Positions 24,300 through 32,122 of a stretch of DNA of 64,000 nucleotides are shown here, piece after piece. The DNA is from an uncultured bacterium (GTDB taxonomy: Bacteria; Bacillota; Clostridia; Peptostreptococcales; Anaerovoracaceae): assembly GCA_905214225.1 (NCBI GenBank), contig CAJMLL010000001.1, positions 1 through 64,000 of the forward strand, written 5' to 3'. Under the pieces are notes generated by a model. That model did no database searches. It was given only the letters and a program-made list of their open reading frames with translations, and had not been told where the DNA came from. A program made the position numbers and the translations under genes. How positions within the stretch are numbered: the stretch's first letter is position 1; each line of letters starts with the position of its first letter.

Positions 24300-26681
24300 A
24301 TGGGAAATAACAGACTAACAGAAAAAGATTGCTATGAGCTGTTTCGGAAGTATCAGACTCCGGAACACATCAAGCTGCACTGCCGGGCGGTCAGCAACAC
24401 GGCGGTCGTCATTGCCGATCAGCTGAATCACCACGGATACCATTTTGACCTGGAGCTCATCCGGGTCAGCGGTCTCATTCATGATGTGGTGCGCCTCCAG
24501 GAGCCTCACGCAGAAAACGGCGCCAGAATCCTGGAAGGTCTCGGCTATGACCAGGAGGGAGAAATTGTCAGAGGACACATGCGCCACCGCCTGATTTCTT
24601 TAAAAGATGCAACAGAGCTGGACATGGTCTGCATTGGCGACCGTCTGGTGAAGGAACATGCCTATGTCGGTCTGGATGAGCGCATGGATTATCTGATTCA
24701 CAAGAAAGGCGAAAATCCAGAGAGAACCCGCCGGATTCTGGAAGGGAAGAAGGAAATCCGCAAATTTATGGATGAAGTAGAAGCGGTGATCGGCTGCACG
24801 ATCGATTCTCTGTTTCAGCCATCCCTGGATGAACTCTTCAAGCAGGTTGAGAAACCGGCCCAGTACATCGGCGGCGAGACAAATATGATCCGCAAGAATC
24901 CAGAAGACGTCTCACTCCGCTTTGGCTTTGCCTTTCCGGACCTTTATGAAATCGGCATGTCCTATATGGGACTTCAGATCCTCTACGGTCTGACCAACTC
25001 TTATCCGGATATTTACTGCGAGCGTGTGTTTGAGCCGGCGCCGGACATGCGTACTCTCATGAAAAAATACAATTTTCCTCTGTTCACGCTTGAGACACAC
25101 ACGCCGGTGAACAAGCTGGATGTGTTCGGCTTCACTCTCCAGTACGAAATGAGTTTCCCAACCATCCTCGATATGCTGGATCTGGCCGGAATCCCTCTGA
25201 AAAGAGAAGACCGCAGTGATGACGATCCTCTGATTGTTGCCGGCGGCCCTTGCGCTTTCAACCCGGAGCCTCTGGCAGACTTTTTTGATCTGTTCATGGT
25301 TGGCGATGGAGAAGAAGTCCTTCCGTATGTTCTTAAAGAGTACGAGAAGGCGAAACAGAATCACGAGACAAAAGAAGACTATCTCAAGAGAATCTCCGGA
25401 ATGGACGGTATCTATATTCCGCAGTTCTATGAGCCGGTTTACGGTGAAGACGGGAGAATCACGGAAATCAGGAAAAGCTGGGAAGGAGCTCCGGACCAGG
25501 TGAAAAAAGCGCTGATTCCGGATGTCGACAAACTTCCTTTCCCGGAGAATCCGATTGTGCCGATTATCAAAACGGTTCACGATCGTGCTGTTGTCGAAAC
25601 CTTCCGCGGCTGCTCCAGAGGATGCCGCTTCTGCCAGGCGGGAATGATTTACCGCCCGGTCAGAGAGAGAAGCGAAGAAAGCATTCTCAAACTTGCAGAA
25701 AATCAGGTGAAAAATACCGGACACGATGAACTTTCTATCCTGTCCCTTTCCACCAGTGATTATTCCAGGTTCGAATCGCTTGCCACGAAGCTGATGGATT
25801 TCTGTGGATCCCATAATACCTCACTGTCTCTTCCGTCGCTTCGCCTGGACTCCTTCTCCTTTAATGTGCTGAATGAGATCCAGAAATATAAAAAGTCGGG
25901 GCTGACTTTCGCAGTAGAGGCGGGTTCGCAGCGGCTCCGCGATGTCATCAATAAAGGTATTACGGAAGAAGATATTTACGATGCCGTGGAGCAGGCGGTT
26001 CACCTGGGATGGCGGAGAATCAAGCTCTACTTCATGGACGGCCTTCCGACAGAGACCAATGAAGATTTTGACGGTATGGCCGCGATCAGTAAGAATATCA
26101 TGAGGATTTTCAGGGAATCCGGAGAGCATGGACGTCTGAATATCACGGTCAGCGTGTCCAATTTTGTGCCGAAGGCACATACGCCTTTCCAGTGGATGGC
26201 ACAGCCTTCGACAGAAGAGTTCCATGAAAAGCATATTTATCTGGAAAAAATTCTGCACATCAAGGGTGTAAATCTGACCTATCATGAAGATATCGTAAGC
26301 ACTTGCGAGGCGATTTTTGCCAGAGGAGACAGAAGATGTGCGGATCTGCTGCTGAAACTCCACGAAGGGGAATGCCTTCTGGACGGCTGGACCGAATACT
26401 TTAAAAAAGAGGTTTGGCAGAAGGCGCTTGCTGACTGGGATGTGGATTATAAATTTTACACAGAGCGGCAGCGCAGCTTCGACGAGATTCTGCCGTGGGA
26501 TGTGATCGATTCCGGCGTTTCCAAAGCTTATCTGAAACTGGAGGCGCAGCGTGCTGAAAAAGCCCAGGTCACAGCAGACTGCAGAAACGGCTGCACGGGA
26601 TGTGGAATCGGCAGACGGGTGGACTGCCCGCTCGGCGGAATTTATGCAGGTGGAAAAGCCAGTGAAACGGAAATGAACTAG
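24300..26681 (+). CDS. HD-domain/radical-SAM fusion protein (TIGR03960-like)
   Basis: A 793-residue protein. Residues about 1-185 form an HD phosphohydrolase-like domain: HCRAV, LIHDVVR, EPHAENG, RGHMRH and a later CIGDRLVKE supply candidate metal ligands. It resembles HD domains fused to molybdenum-cofactor nucleotidyltransferases. From LFKQVEKPAQYIGGE onward the protein matches the TIGR03960 family (B12-binding-like plus radical SAM) with the cluster motif C438-S-R-G-C442-R-F-C445 and a C-terminal CxxCG region near residue 765. The next gene is its usual partner (DUF2344). The normal family lacks the HD part. The function of either half is not established. The reading frame across the joint is uninterrupted. 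Confidence 0.85.
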   Translation: MGNNRLTEKDCYELFRKYQTPEHIKLHCRAVSNTAVVIADQLNHHGYHFDLELIRVSGLIHDVVRLQEPHAENGARILEGLGYDQEGEIVRGHMRHRLISLKDATELDMVCIGDRLVKEHAYVGLDERMDYLIHKKGENPERTRRILEGKKEIRKFMDEVEAVIGCTIDSLFQPSLDELFKQVEKPAQYIGGETNMIRKNPEDVSLRFGFAFPDLYEIGMSYMGLQILYGLTNSYPDIYCERVFEPAPDMRTLMKKYNFPLFTLETHTPVNKLDVFGFTLQYEMSFPTILDMLDLAGIPLKREDRSDDDPLIVAGGPCAFNPEPLADFFDLFMVGDGEEVLPYVLKEYEKAKQNHETKEDYLKRISGMDGIYIPQFYEPVYGEDGRITEIRKSWEGAPDQVKKALIPDVDKLPFPENPIVPIIKTVHDRAVVETFRGCSRGCRFCQAGMIYRPVRERSEESILKLAENQVKNTGHDELSILSLSTSDYSRFESLATKLMDFCGSHNTSLSLPSLRLDSFSFNVLNEIQKYKKSGLTFAVEAGSQRLRDVINKGITEEDIYDAVEQAVHLGWRRIKLYFMDGLPTETNEDFDGMAAISKNIMRIFRESGEHGRLNITVSVSNFVPKAHTPFQWMAQPSTEEFHEKHIYLEKILHIKGVNLTYHEDIVSTCEAIFARGDRRCADLLLKLHEGECLLDGWTEYFKKEVWQKALADWDVDYKFYTERQRSFDEILPWDVIDSGVSKAYLKLEAQRAEKAQVTADCRNGCTGCGIGRRVDCPLGGIYAGGKASETEMN

Positions 26682-26692
26682 AGGGGAATGCC

Positions 26693-27424
26693 ATGAATAA
26701 ATATGTTTTGTTCTTCGCAAAAGAAGGGTACAGTAAATACACCTCGCATCTGGATATGCTGAGATTATTCAAGCGCGCGTTCAGAAGAGCCGGCATTGCG
26801 CTCAGTTACAGTCACGGCTTTAATCCGCATCCGCAGATGAGTTTTGCCCAGCCGCTGTCCCTGGGCTATGCGGCAGACCGGGAAATGCTGGAGTTTGGAA
26901 CAGATGAGCCGTATGATCCGGAAGAAATTCAGGCGAGTCTTAAGGGCCGGCTGGCAGAAGGAATGTCGGTTTCTGAGGTGCTCCCGGTCCATGAAAAAAA
27001 GGCACTGGCTGGTCAGGTCAGCAGTGCGGATTATGAGATTCTGTTTCCGCTTCCGTATTATGACCGGGATTACGACCAGCTGATCAGAGATTTCCTCGCG
27101 CAGGATCAGATTCTGGCTATGAAACGCCAGAAAAAGTCAAAAGAACTGAAGGAAGTGGATATCCGGGGGAAAATCCGGATCCTTCAGGCGGTCCCTTCAG
27201 AAGGAAGCGAGGGAGTCGGGATTCTGAAAAAGAACCTTCTTCAGCTGAATGCTGAGCTTGACTGCGGAAGCCAGTCCAATCTGAGTCCGGAGCTTCTGAT
27301 CACCGCTTTTCTGAAGTTCGCAGAGCTGGATATTCCACGTTATCAGATTGAGGTCTGCCGGAAATGCATGCATTTCCCGGAGGGAACAGAGCTGGAAAAG
27401 GAATATGGCGGAATGCGCGGTTAA
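26693..27424 (+). CDS. Radical-SAM-associated DUF2344 (TIGR03936-like) protein
   Basis: A 243-residue protein opening VLFFAKEGYSKYTSHLDMLRLFKRAFRRAG and continuing YSHGFNPHPQMSFAQPLSLG, the hallmark of the family found beside TIGR03960 radical-SAM proteins and sometimes fused to them. It starts 11 bases after that gene, with GAGGGG as ribosome site, so they surely form a transcription unit. The reaction is unknown. The rng (RNase G) gene that often follows is absent here. Confidence 0.87.
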   Translation: MNKYVLFFAKEGYSKYTSHLDMLRLFKRAFRRAGIALSYSHGFNPHPQMSFAQPLSLGYAADREMLEFGTDEPYDPEEIQASLKGRLAEGMSVSEVLPVHEKKALAGQVSSADYEILFPLPYYDRDYDQLIRDFLAQDQILAMKRQKKSKELKEVDIRGKIRILQAVPSEGSEGVGILKKNLLQLNAELDCGSQSNLSPELLITAFLKFAELDIPRYQIEVCRKCMHFPEGTELEKEYGGMRG

Positions 27425-27578
27425 GTCCGTGTGATTTTTGGCTTTTTCCATTGAAATTACCAGTGATTGAATCCATTTCTTCAGTTTGTGTTTCCTGCTG
27501 TTGACTTCCTCATAGAAGGACGTTATGATGATGGAATATATTGGAAATCATCGTGCGCTAAAGGGAGGACAGAAAAGT

Positions 27579-28301
27579 ATGGAACAGAAACTAAGGCAGT
27601 TGAAACGCTGGAAAGAACAGCATCATAAAACACTGATTATAGCAGCAGCGATCATATTTCTGATCGCTGCTTTTGCGTTTTTTGTGCTGAATGGGAAAAG
27701 CGGGACTATTCCCGAATCAAAGGCCGGCGGAAATGGCGCGGTTCAGGAAACATCGCTGGATGGCGATGGAGGAGAGGCACAGGAGAGTGTGCCCTCAAAA
27801 GTTTTTGTGGATATCGCCGGCGCGGTGAAAAAGCCTGGCGTATATGAGGTCGATGCGAGTGCCAGAATGTTTGAAGTCGTGGATCGGGCAGGCGGTCTTA
27901 CAAAAGAAGCGGATACCTCACTGATGAACCTGGCTGAACGTGTTTCAGACGGAATGAAAATCGTCATCCCTGCAAAGGGGACGGCGGTATCCAATGCGCC
28001 CGACCAGTATTCTGTGCCGGGAGAAAACAGAAATGACAGGGAAACTGCCGGAAACTCCTCGCAGGCTGCGGGAAACGATGCGGCATGCGGATCAGGTTCA
28101 CAGAATTCAAATCTTGTAAATATTAATCAGGCAGATCTTCTGCAACTTCAGAAGATTAATGGTGTCGGACCAGTAACGGCAGAGGCAATCAAAGCATACC
28201 GGGAAGAACACGGCCTGTTTCAGAAAAAAGAGGATCTGAAGAAGGTGAGGGGAATCGGAGATAAGACCTTTGAGAAGATTAAGGATCAGATTACCCTGTA
28301 G
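27579..28301 (+). CDS. comEA: ComEA-like DNA-binding competence protein
   Basis: A 240-residue membrane-anchored protein: N-terminal basic stretch, one transmembrane helix (about residues 20-37), an SLBB domain (VFVDIAGAVKKPGVYEV, about 75-130), an Asn/Ser-rich linker and a C-terminal double helix-hairpin-helix (NINQADLLQLQKINGVGP...VRGIGDKTFEKIK). ComEA receives incoming double-stranded DNA outside the membrane during transformation. The start at 27579 follows AAGGGAGG; a start at 27525 has no site. No comEC is next to it, so a working uptake machine is not shown here. Confidence 0.85.
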   Translation: MEQKLRQLKRWKEQHHKTLIIAAAIIFLIAAFAFFVLNGKSGTIPESKAGGNGAVQETSLDGDGGEAQESVPSKVFVDIAGAVKKPGVYEVDASARMFEVVDRAGGLTKEADTSLMNLAERVSDGMKIVIPAKGTAVSNAPDQYSVPGENRNDRETAGNSSQAAGNDAACGSGSQNSNLVNINQADLLQLQKINGVGPVTAEAIKAYREEHGLFQKKEDLKKVRGIGDKTFEKIKDQITL

Positions 28302-28324
28302 TCCCTGTCTTCCGGGAGAGCCGC

Positions 28325-28352
28325 TGCATGAATATACATGAATATTCATGCA
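28325..28352. repeat. Inverted repeat in the intergenic region
   Basis: TGCATGAATAT (28325-28335) and ATATTCATGCA (28342-28352) form an 11-bp perfect inverted repeat with a 6-base loop, shortly after comEA. No T-run follows. It could be an operator or an AT-rich hairpin. Confidence 0.5.
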
Positions 28353-28429
28353 GGAATGCATATGAATAAATATACATAACTTTACGATGGGTAAAAATGC
28401 AATGAATAATCTATGTATATATCGTGCAT

Positions 28430-28680
28430 AAATAGCTGGGGGAGCTTCATATCAAAGGGCAGGGGGTCAGGAAACGGTGAAGACCTGGGCGTGACAAAGG
28501 ACAGACAGCACGGTTAAAGAGGGCAGAATCCTGCGAAATTGCCGGACACAGGATATATGAAACAGCAATAGGGAATACCTGTGGTTTAATAAGGCCAATC
28601 ACCTGTCCTGATAACGCAATTAGACGATGTATGGCTTATTCCAATGGAATGCTGAGAAAAATACGCGGCTGCATCCTCTG
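28430..28680 (+). ncRNA. Candidate structured non-coding RNA
   Basis: The 460 bases between comEA and the next gene hold no convincing reading frame but many complementary segments in nested order. GGACAG (28499-28504) pairs with CTGTCC (28613-28618), enclosing CACAGG/CCTGTG (28547-28552 with 28578-28583) and GCAG/CTGC (28523-28534). GGTC/GACC (28465-28485) forms a separate hairpin. The loops are rich in GAAA, as in structured RNAs. A large regulatory RNA such as the clostridial raiA motif, often near competence genes, is one possibility I cannot confirm. Ends are approximate. Confidence 0.35.
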
Positions 28681-28761
28681 ATTGTATGCGTGAATTATAG
28701 TATACCTGCATGAAATTATATATGTGTTTTAGAATAACGAAAGAAAGGAGCGTGTTCATTT

Positions 28762-29403
28762 ATGCCGGTTCAAAATTATGGCAGAGGCGGACCGGATTCC
28801 TCTGCACCGGCCGCAATCATGCGTGCCTGCTTTTCAGGGGGATCTGATGAATTCAGCACTGCAGAGCTGCTGAAGCATTTATATGCGTCTGAAATGATCG
28901 GATGCAGATATTTCTGCGAGGCGCTCAGCCTGTATGTCCGCTGCCTGAGAAGCAAGGCATCGTGTATTTTGCAGAAGGATATTTATCCATTCATGTCCAG
29001 CAGCTATGAGACATCCGGGGCCTGTATTGATGCTGCCATAAGAAGATGGGTAAAGCGGTCGTGGAAGGATCCGGAAATGAGAGAATTTTTCTATGCAGTG
29101 TCGGATGGGGAGATCGTTACACTTCCTTCTAATAAGAGGCTTCTGCATCTTATGGCGCGGACGCTGGTGTTTGAAGGCGGCGGAAGCTGGGGCTGCCCGC
29201 AGACAAATGAATCCATGCATGGATCCCTGCATGAGAAGGTATGCTCCATGCAGCAGAGCAGGAAGCGGGCGGAAGAAACGAGACGGCGGCCAGTGCGTTA
29301 TTACAGCTGTATGCCGCGCAAAAGTAAGAAACAAACTCTTCCTTTTTATATGTCAGATTGTGAAAAGTCTGCTCATGATGCGGAAAAAGTCAGTGAGCCA
29401 TGA
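28762..29403 (+). CDS. Orphan Spo0A C-terminal (DNA-binding) domain protein
   Basis: A 213-residue protein. Residues about 31-138 align with the Spo0A effector domain: LLKHLYASEMIGCRYFCEAL, KDIYPFMSSSYETS, then the recognition-helix-like DAAIRRWVKRSW and the late PSNKRLLHLMARTL. Spo0A carries this domain behind a phosphoreceiver domain; here there are only about 30 unrelated residues before it, so phosphorylation control is absent. The tail (about 140-213) is basic and cysteine-containing with no known fold. The ribosome site is AAAGGAG. It presumably binds DNA, but targets are unknown and I see no clear 0A box nearby. Confidence 0.7.
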   Translation: MPVQNYGRGGPDSSAPAAIMRACFSGGSDEFSTAELLKHLYASEMIGCRYFCEALSLYVRCLRSKASCILQKDIYPFMSSSYETSGACIDAAIRRWVKRSWKDPEMREFFYAVSDGEIVTLPSNKRLLHLMARTLVFEGGGSWGCPQTNESMHGSLHEKVCSMQQSRKRAEETRRRPVRYYSCMPRKSKKQTLPFYMSDCEKSAHDAEKVSEP

Positions 29404-29585
29404 AAACAGAACAGGGCCGGCCTGTCTATAGAATCAGAAGGCCAGCAGCGGACGAGATTCTTGAAGGACCATGCTTTGCCCGGGCGAAGCTGCCTGAAGA
29501 TTAACTGGGAATTTATGGATTTTGCGGTTTAAGGCATTCATGTGTGGTATAATAACATGTACTATGCAAGAAAGAGGTGGAACAC

Positions 29586-29810
29586 TTGGTAACAAAGGAA
29601 CAGATCAGCAGGATCAATGAGCTTGCGCATAAGCAGAAGTCTATCGGACTGACGGCAGAAGAGCGCGAGGAGCAGAAGATGCTGAGAAGAGCCTATATCG
29701 ATGCGTTCAAGGATAATCTTCGTGCGCAGCTTGACCGGATTGAAATCGTCGACGCACCGGAAGAAGAGCGTGTCGTAGAAGAAAAGGTCGAAGTCGAGAC
29801 TCTTCAGTAG
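29586..29810 (+). CDS. DUF896 (UPF0291) family protein
   Basis: A 74-residue cytoplasmic protein of the YnzC/DUF896 type: TKEQISRINELAHKQKSIG, then LTAEEREEQKMLRRAYIDAF, two helices typical of the family, and an acidic valine-rich tail. The TTG at 29586 is chosen because GAGGTG ends seven bases before and the family starts there; the GTG at 29577 overlaps that site. A TATAAT at 29548-29553 may serve as its -10 element. The family's role is not established. Confidence 0.85.
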   Translation: MVTKEQISRINELAHKQKSIGLTAEEREEQKMLRRAYIDAFKDNLRAQLDRIEIVDAPEEERVVEEKVEVETLQ

Positions 29811-29893
29811 GAGAGAAAGGCTTTTGGAGCCTGCGGCGCAGAAGGCTAAAGCAGGACAGCTGCGAGCCGGAGAAAAACAGACAGAAAATATGA

Positions 29894-29937
29894 AGATGCC
29901 AGAGATGCAGAACGAGCTGCATTTCTGGCATCTTTTT
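29894..29937 (+). terminator. Terminator after the DUF896 gene
   Basis: A long stem, 29894-29910 with 29917-29933 (AGATGCCAGA...TCTGGCATCT, one mismatch), is followed by TTTT. Confidence 0.85.
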
Positions 29938-29998
29938 CCATTTTCATATATTTATTATAGGTTTTTTCGTTTTCTGGGATTTTTTTGGGTTTTAAAGG

Positions 29999-30026
29999 TT
30001 TAACAGGCCGCGGAATAAGGTATAAG
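29999..30026 (+). promoter_or_regulatory. Putative promoter of nifS
   Basis: TTTAAC (29999-30004) and TATAAG (30021-30026) with a 16-base spacer, upstream of the repeated palindromes at 30051-30077. Confidence 0.4.
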
Positions 30027-30050
30027 CAACAAGGTACAAATGAAGTACAC

Positions 30051-30077
30051 AAAGTACTTTAATACTTAAAGTGCTTT
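30051..30077. promoter_or_regulatory. Tandem palindromes AAAGTRCTTT, candidate operator
   Basis: AAAGTACTTT (30051-30060) and AAAGTGCTTT (30068-30077) are two near-perfect palindromes 17 bases apart centre to centre, with a further GAAGTAC at 30042-30048. They lie between the putative promoter and the nifS ribosome site. An Rrf2-type Fe-S regulator is a reasonable guess, but none is encoded nearby. Confidence 0.4.
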
Positions 30078-30096
30078 AGGAGGGAGATTAATCAAG

Positions 30097-31263
30097 ATGA
30101 GCGAAACCAGAAGAGTATATATGGACTATTCTGCGACTACACCAGTCAAGAAGGAAGTCCTTGATCAGATGATTCCATATTTCACCGAGAACTTCGGCAA
30201 CCCGTCCAGCCTGTACACAATCGGTCTGGAAGCAAAGGCTGCTGTAGAGAAGGCAAGAGCACAGGTTGCGCACCTGATCGGCGCAGAACCTTCCGAAGTA
30301 TATTTTGACGGAGGCGGGAGCGAATCCGATAACTGGGTTCTGGAATCCGTTGCAGACCAGCTGAAGAATAAGGGAAAACATATTATTACTTCCCAGATTG
30401 AGCATCATGCAATTCTGCACACCTGCGACTATCTGGAAAAACACGGATTTGAAGTTACCTATCTTCCTGTTGATAAGGAAGGCTTTGTCAGCCCGGACGA
30501 TCTGGAAAAGGCAATCCGCCCGGACACGATCCTGGTAAGCATCATGTTTGTAAATAACGAGATCGGTACAGTTGAGCCGATTAAGGAACTGGCTGCTGTT
30601 GCGCATAAGCACGGAATTCTCTTCCACACAGACTCTGTACAGGCACTGGGAAATGTTCCGATTGACGTAAGAGATCTGGACGTTGACTTCATGTCCTTCT
30701 CCTCTCATAAGATCTACGGACCTAAGGGTGAGGGCGGAATGTTCATGAAGCACGGTGACCGTATCACCAGCTTCATCCATGGAGGAGCACAGGAGAACGG
30801 AAAGCGTGCCGGCACAGAGAACCTGGCAGGAATCGTAGGATTCGGCGCAGCAGCTGAACTTGCTGAGAAGAATCTGGAAAAGCACAGAAAGCACTGCAGC
30901 GAGCTCAGAGACTATCTGATGGACCGCATTCTGAAGGAGATTCCGGACTGCGTGGCAAACGGCCCGACCGACCACTCCAAGCGTCATCCGGGAAATGCCA
31001 ATATCACTTTCAAGCGTATCGAGGGAGAATCCATTCTGCTGCTTCTGGACAGCATGGGAATTGCGGTATCCACAGGATCTGCATGCTCTTCCAAGAGCCT
31101 GGACCCATCCCACGTTCTGACCGCTATCGGTGTTGATCCGGAGACTATTCACGGATCCATCCGCTTCACAGTCGGCGACTTCACAACGAAGGAAGACATT
31201 GACTATGTCGTTGACTGCATGAAGAAGGTTGCAGAGCGCCTGCGCGGAATTACAATGCTGTAA
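30097..31263 (+). CDS. nifS: Cysteine desulfurase NifS/IscS type
   Basis: A 388-residue PLP enzyme that takes sulfur from cysteine for Fe-S assembly. The PLP lysine is K205 in SSHKIYG, and the mobile-loop nucleophile is C330 in STGSACSS, a class-I arrangement. The ribosome site is TTAGGAGGG. It is followed after 115 bases by the scaffold gene nifU. No iscR, iscA or hscAB is present, as in the minimal NifSU-type pair common in Clostridia. Confidence 0.95.
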   Translation: MSETRRVYMDYSATTPVKKEVLDQMIPYFTENFGNPSSLYTIGLEAKAAVEKARAQVAHLIGAEPSEVYFDGGGSESDNWVLESVADQLKNKGKHIITSQIEHHAILHTCDYLEKHGFEVTYLPVDKEGFVSPDDLEKAIRPDTILVSIMFVNNEIGTVEPIKELAAVAHKHGILFHTDSVQALGNVPIDVRDLDVDFMSFSSHKIYGPKGEGGMFMKHGDRITSFIHGGAQENGKRAGTENLAGIVGFGAAAELAEKNLEKHRKHCSELRDYLMDRILKEIPDCVANGPTDHSKRHPGNANITFKRIEGESILLLLDSMGIAVSTGSACSSKSLDPSHVLTAIGVDPETIHGSIRFTVGDFTTKEDIDYVVDCMKKVAERLRGITML

Positions 31264-31378
31264 AAATCAAGGAAGGTGTTTATTACCCTTCAAGATAGTG
31301 TATAATGGCTGTGGAAATAAAGAGTGCCGGAAATCAGGCATTTGAGAGAATACATAAAGACAGAGAGGAAGTAACGAT

Positions 31379-31828
31379 ATGGGATTATATAACGATACAG
31401 TAATGGATCACTTCATGCACCCGAGAAATGTTGGAGAAATTCCGGATGCAGACGGTACAGGAATTTACGGAAGCCCTGCCTGCGGAGATATGATGCAGGT
31501 TCAGATCAAGGTTGACGATAATGATGTCATCACAGACTGCAAGTTCAAGACATTCGGCTGCGGCAGCGCAATCGCTTCTTCCAGCATGGCAACCACAATG
31601 GTAATCGGCCAGAAGGTTGAGGATGCCCTGAAGATCACCAACAAGGCCATTGTAGACAAGCTGGGCGGACTGCCGAACATCAAACTGCACTGCTCCGTAC
31701 TTGCTGAGGATGCCCTGAAGCATGCGATTTACGACTATGCACAGAAGCACGGCAAGCACTATAAAGAGCTGGAAGGTTTCAATCCGGACGATCACGGAAC
31801 AGCTCCGGACGATGTTACCCATCTGTAA
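31379..31828 (+). CDS. nifU: Fe-S cluster scaffold protein NifU/IscU
   Basis: A 149-residue scaffold with the three cluster-binding cysteines C35 (GSPACGD), C61 (GCGSAIASSS) and C105 (LHCSVLAEDA) plus D37. It accepts sulfide from the desulfurase encoded just before and passes on the finished cluster. Only the IscU-like domain is present, not the C-terminal NifU domain. GAGAGGAAG is the ribosome site, and a TATAAT at 31301-31306 may give it an additional promoter. Confidence 0.95.
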   Translation: MGLYNDTVMDHFMHPRNVGEIPDADGTGIYGSPACGDMMQVQIKVDDNDVITDCKFKTFGCGSAIASSSMATTMVIGQKVEDALKITNKAIVDKLGGLPNIKLHCSVLAEDALKHAIYDYAQKHGKHYKELEGFNPDDHGTAPDDVTHL

Positions 31829-31883
31829 ACCGTCAGTAAATTAAACAGCAGATGGACAATCATCTGCATTCTGTGAGAAGATT

Positions 31884-31923
31884 AAAAGGATATTTACCTG
31901 TTTGGGGTAAATATCCTTTTTTT
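31884..31923 (+). terminator. Terminator after nifU
   Basis: A perfect 15-bp stem AAAAGGATATTTACC / GGTAAATATCCTTTT (31884-31898 with 31906-31920) continues into TTT. The region from here to 32122 (about 200 bases) shows no gene; a short frame at 31852-32058 runs through the hairpin and is rejected. Confidence 0.9.
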
Positions 31924-32122
31924 ATGCTATACTTTTATACGTATCCTTTGGACAAAAAACAAAAGCAAGGGAAAAAGGGCGGTTTTCATGCATCACCGAA
32001 GGCTGCCCGATCGATAGAATTGAAAGATCACCAATTGATTGGATTTATATATAGATGAAACGGCGGGAATAATCGTGTCGTTTTGAATATCACAGAATAA
32101 GTAAGAATGGAGTAGATGCACG

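Noticed and set aside
31852-32058. Possible 68-residue protein after nifU
   Set aside because: The frame runs through the perfect terminator hairpin at 31884-31920 and lacks a ribosome site.
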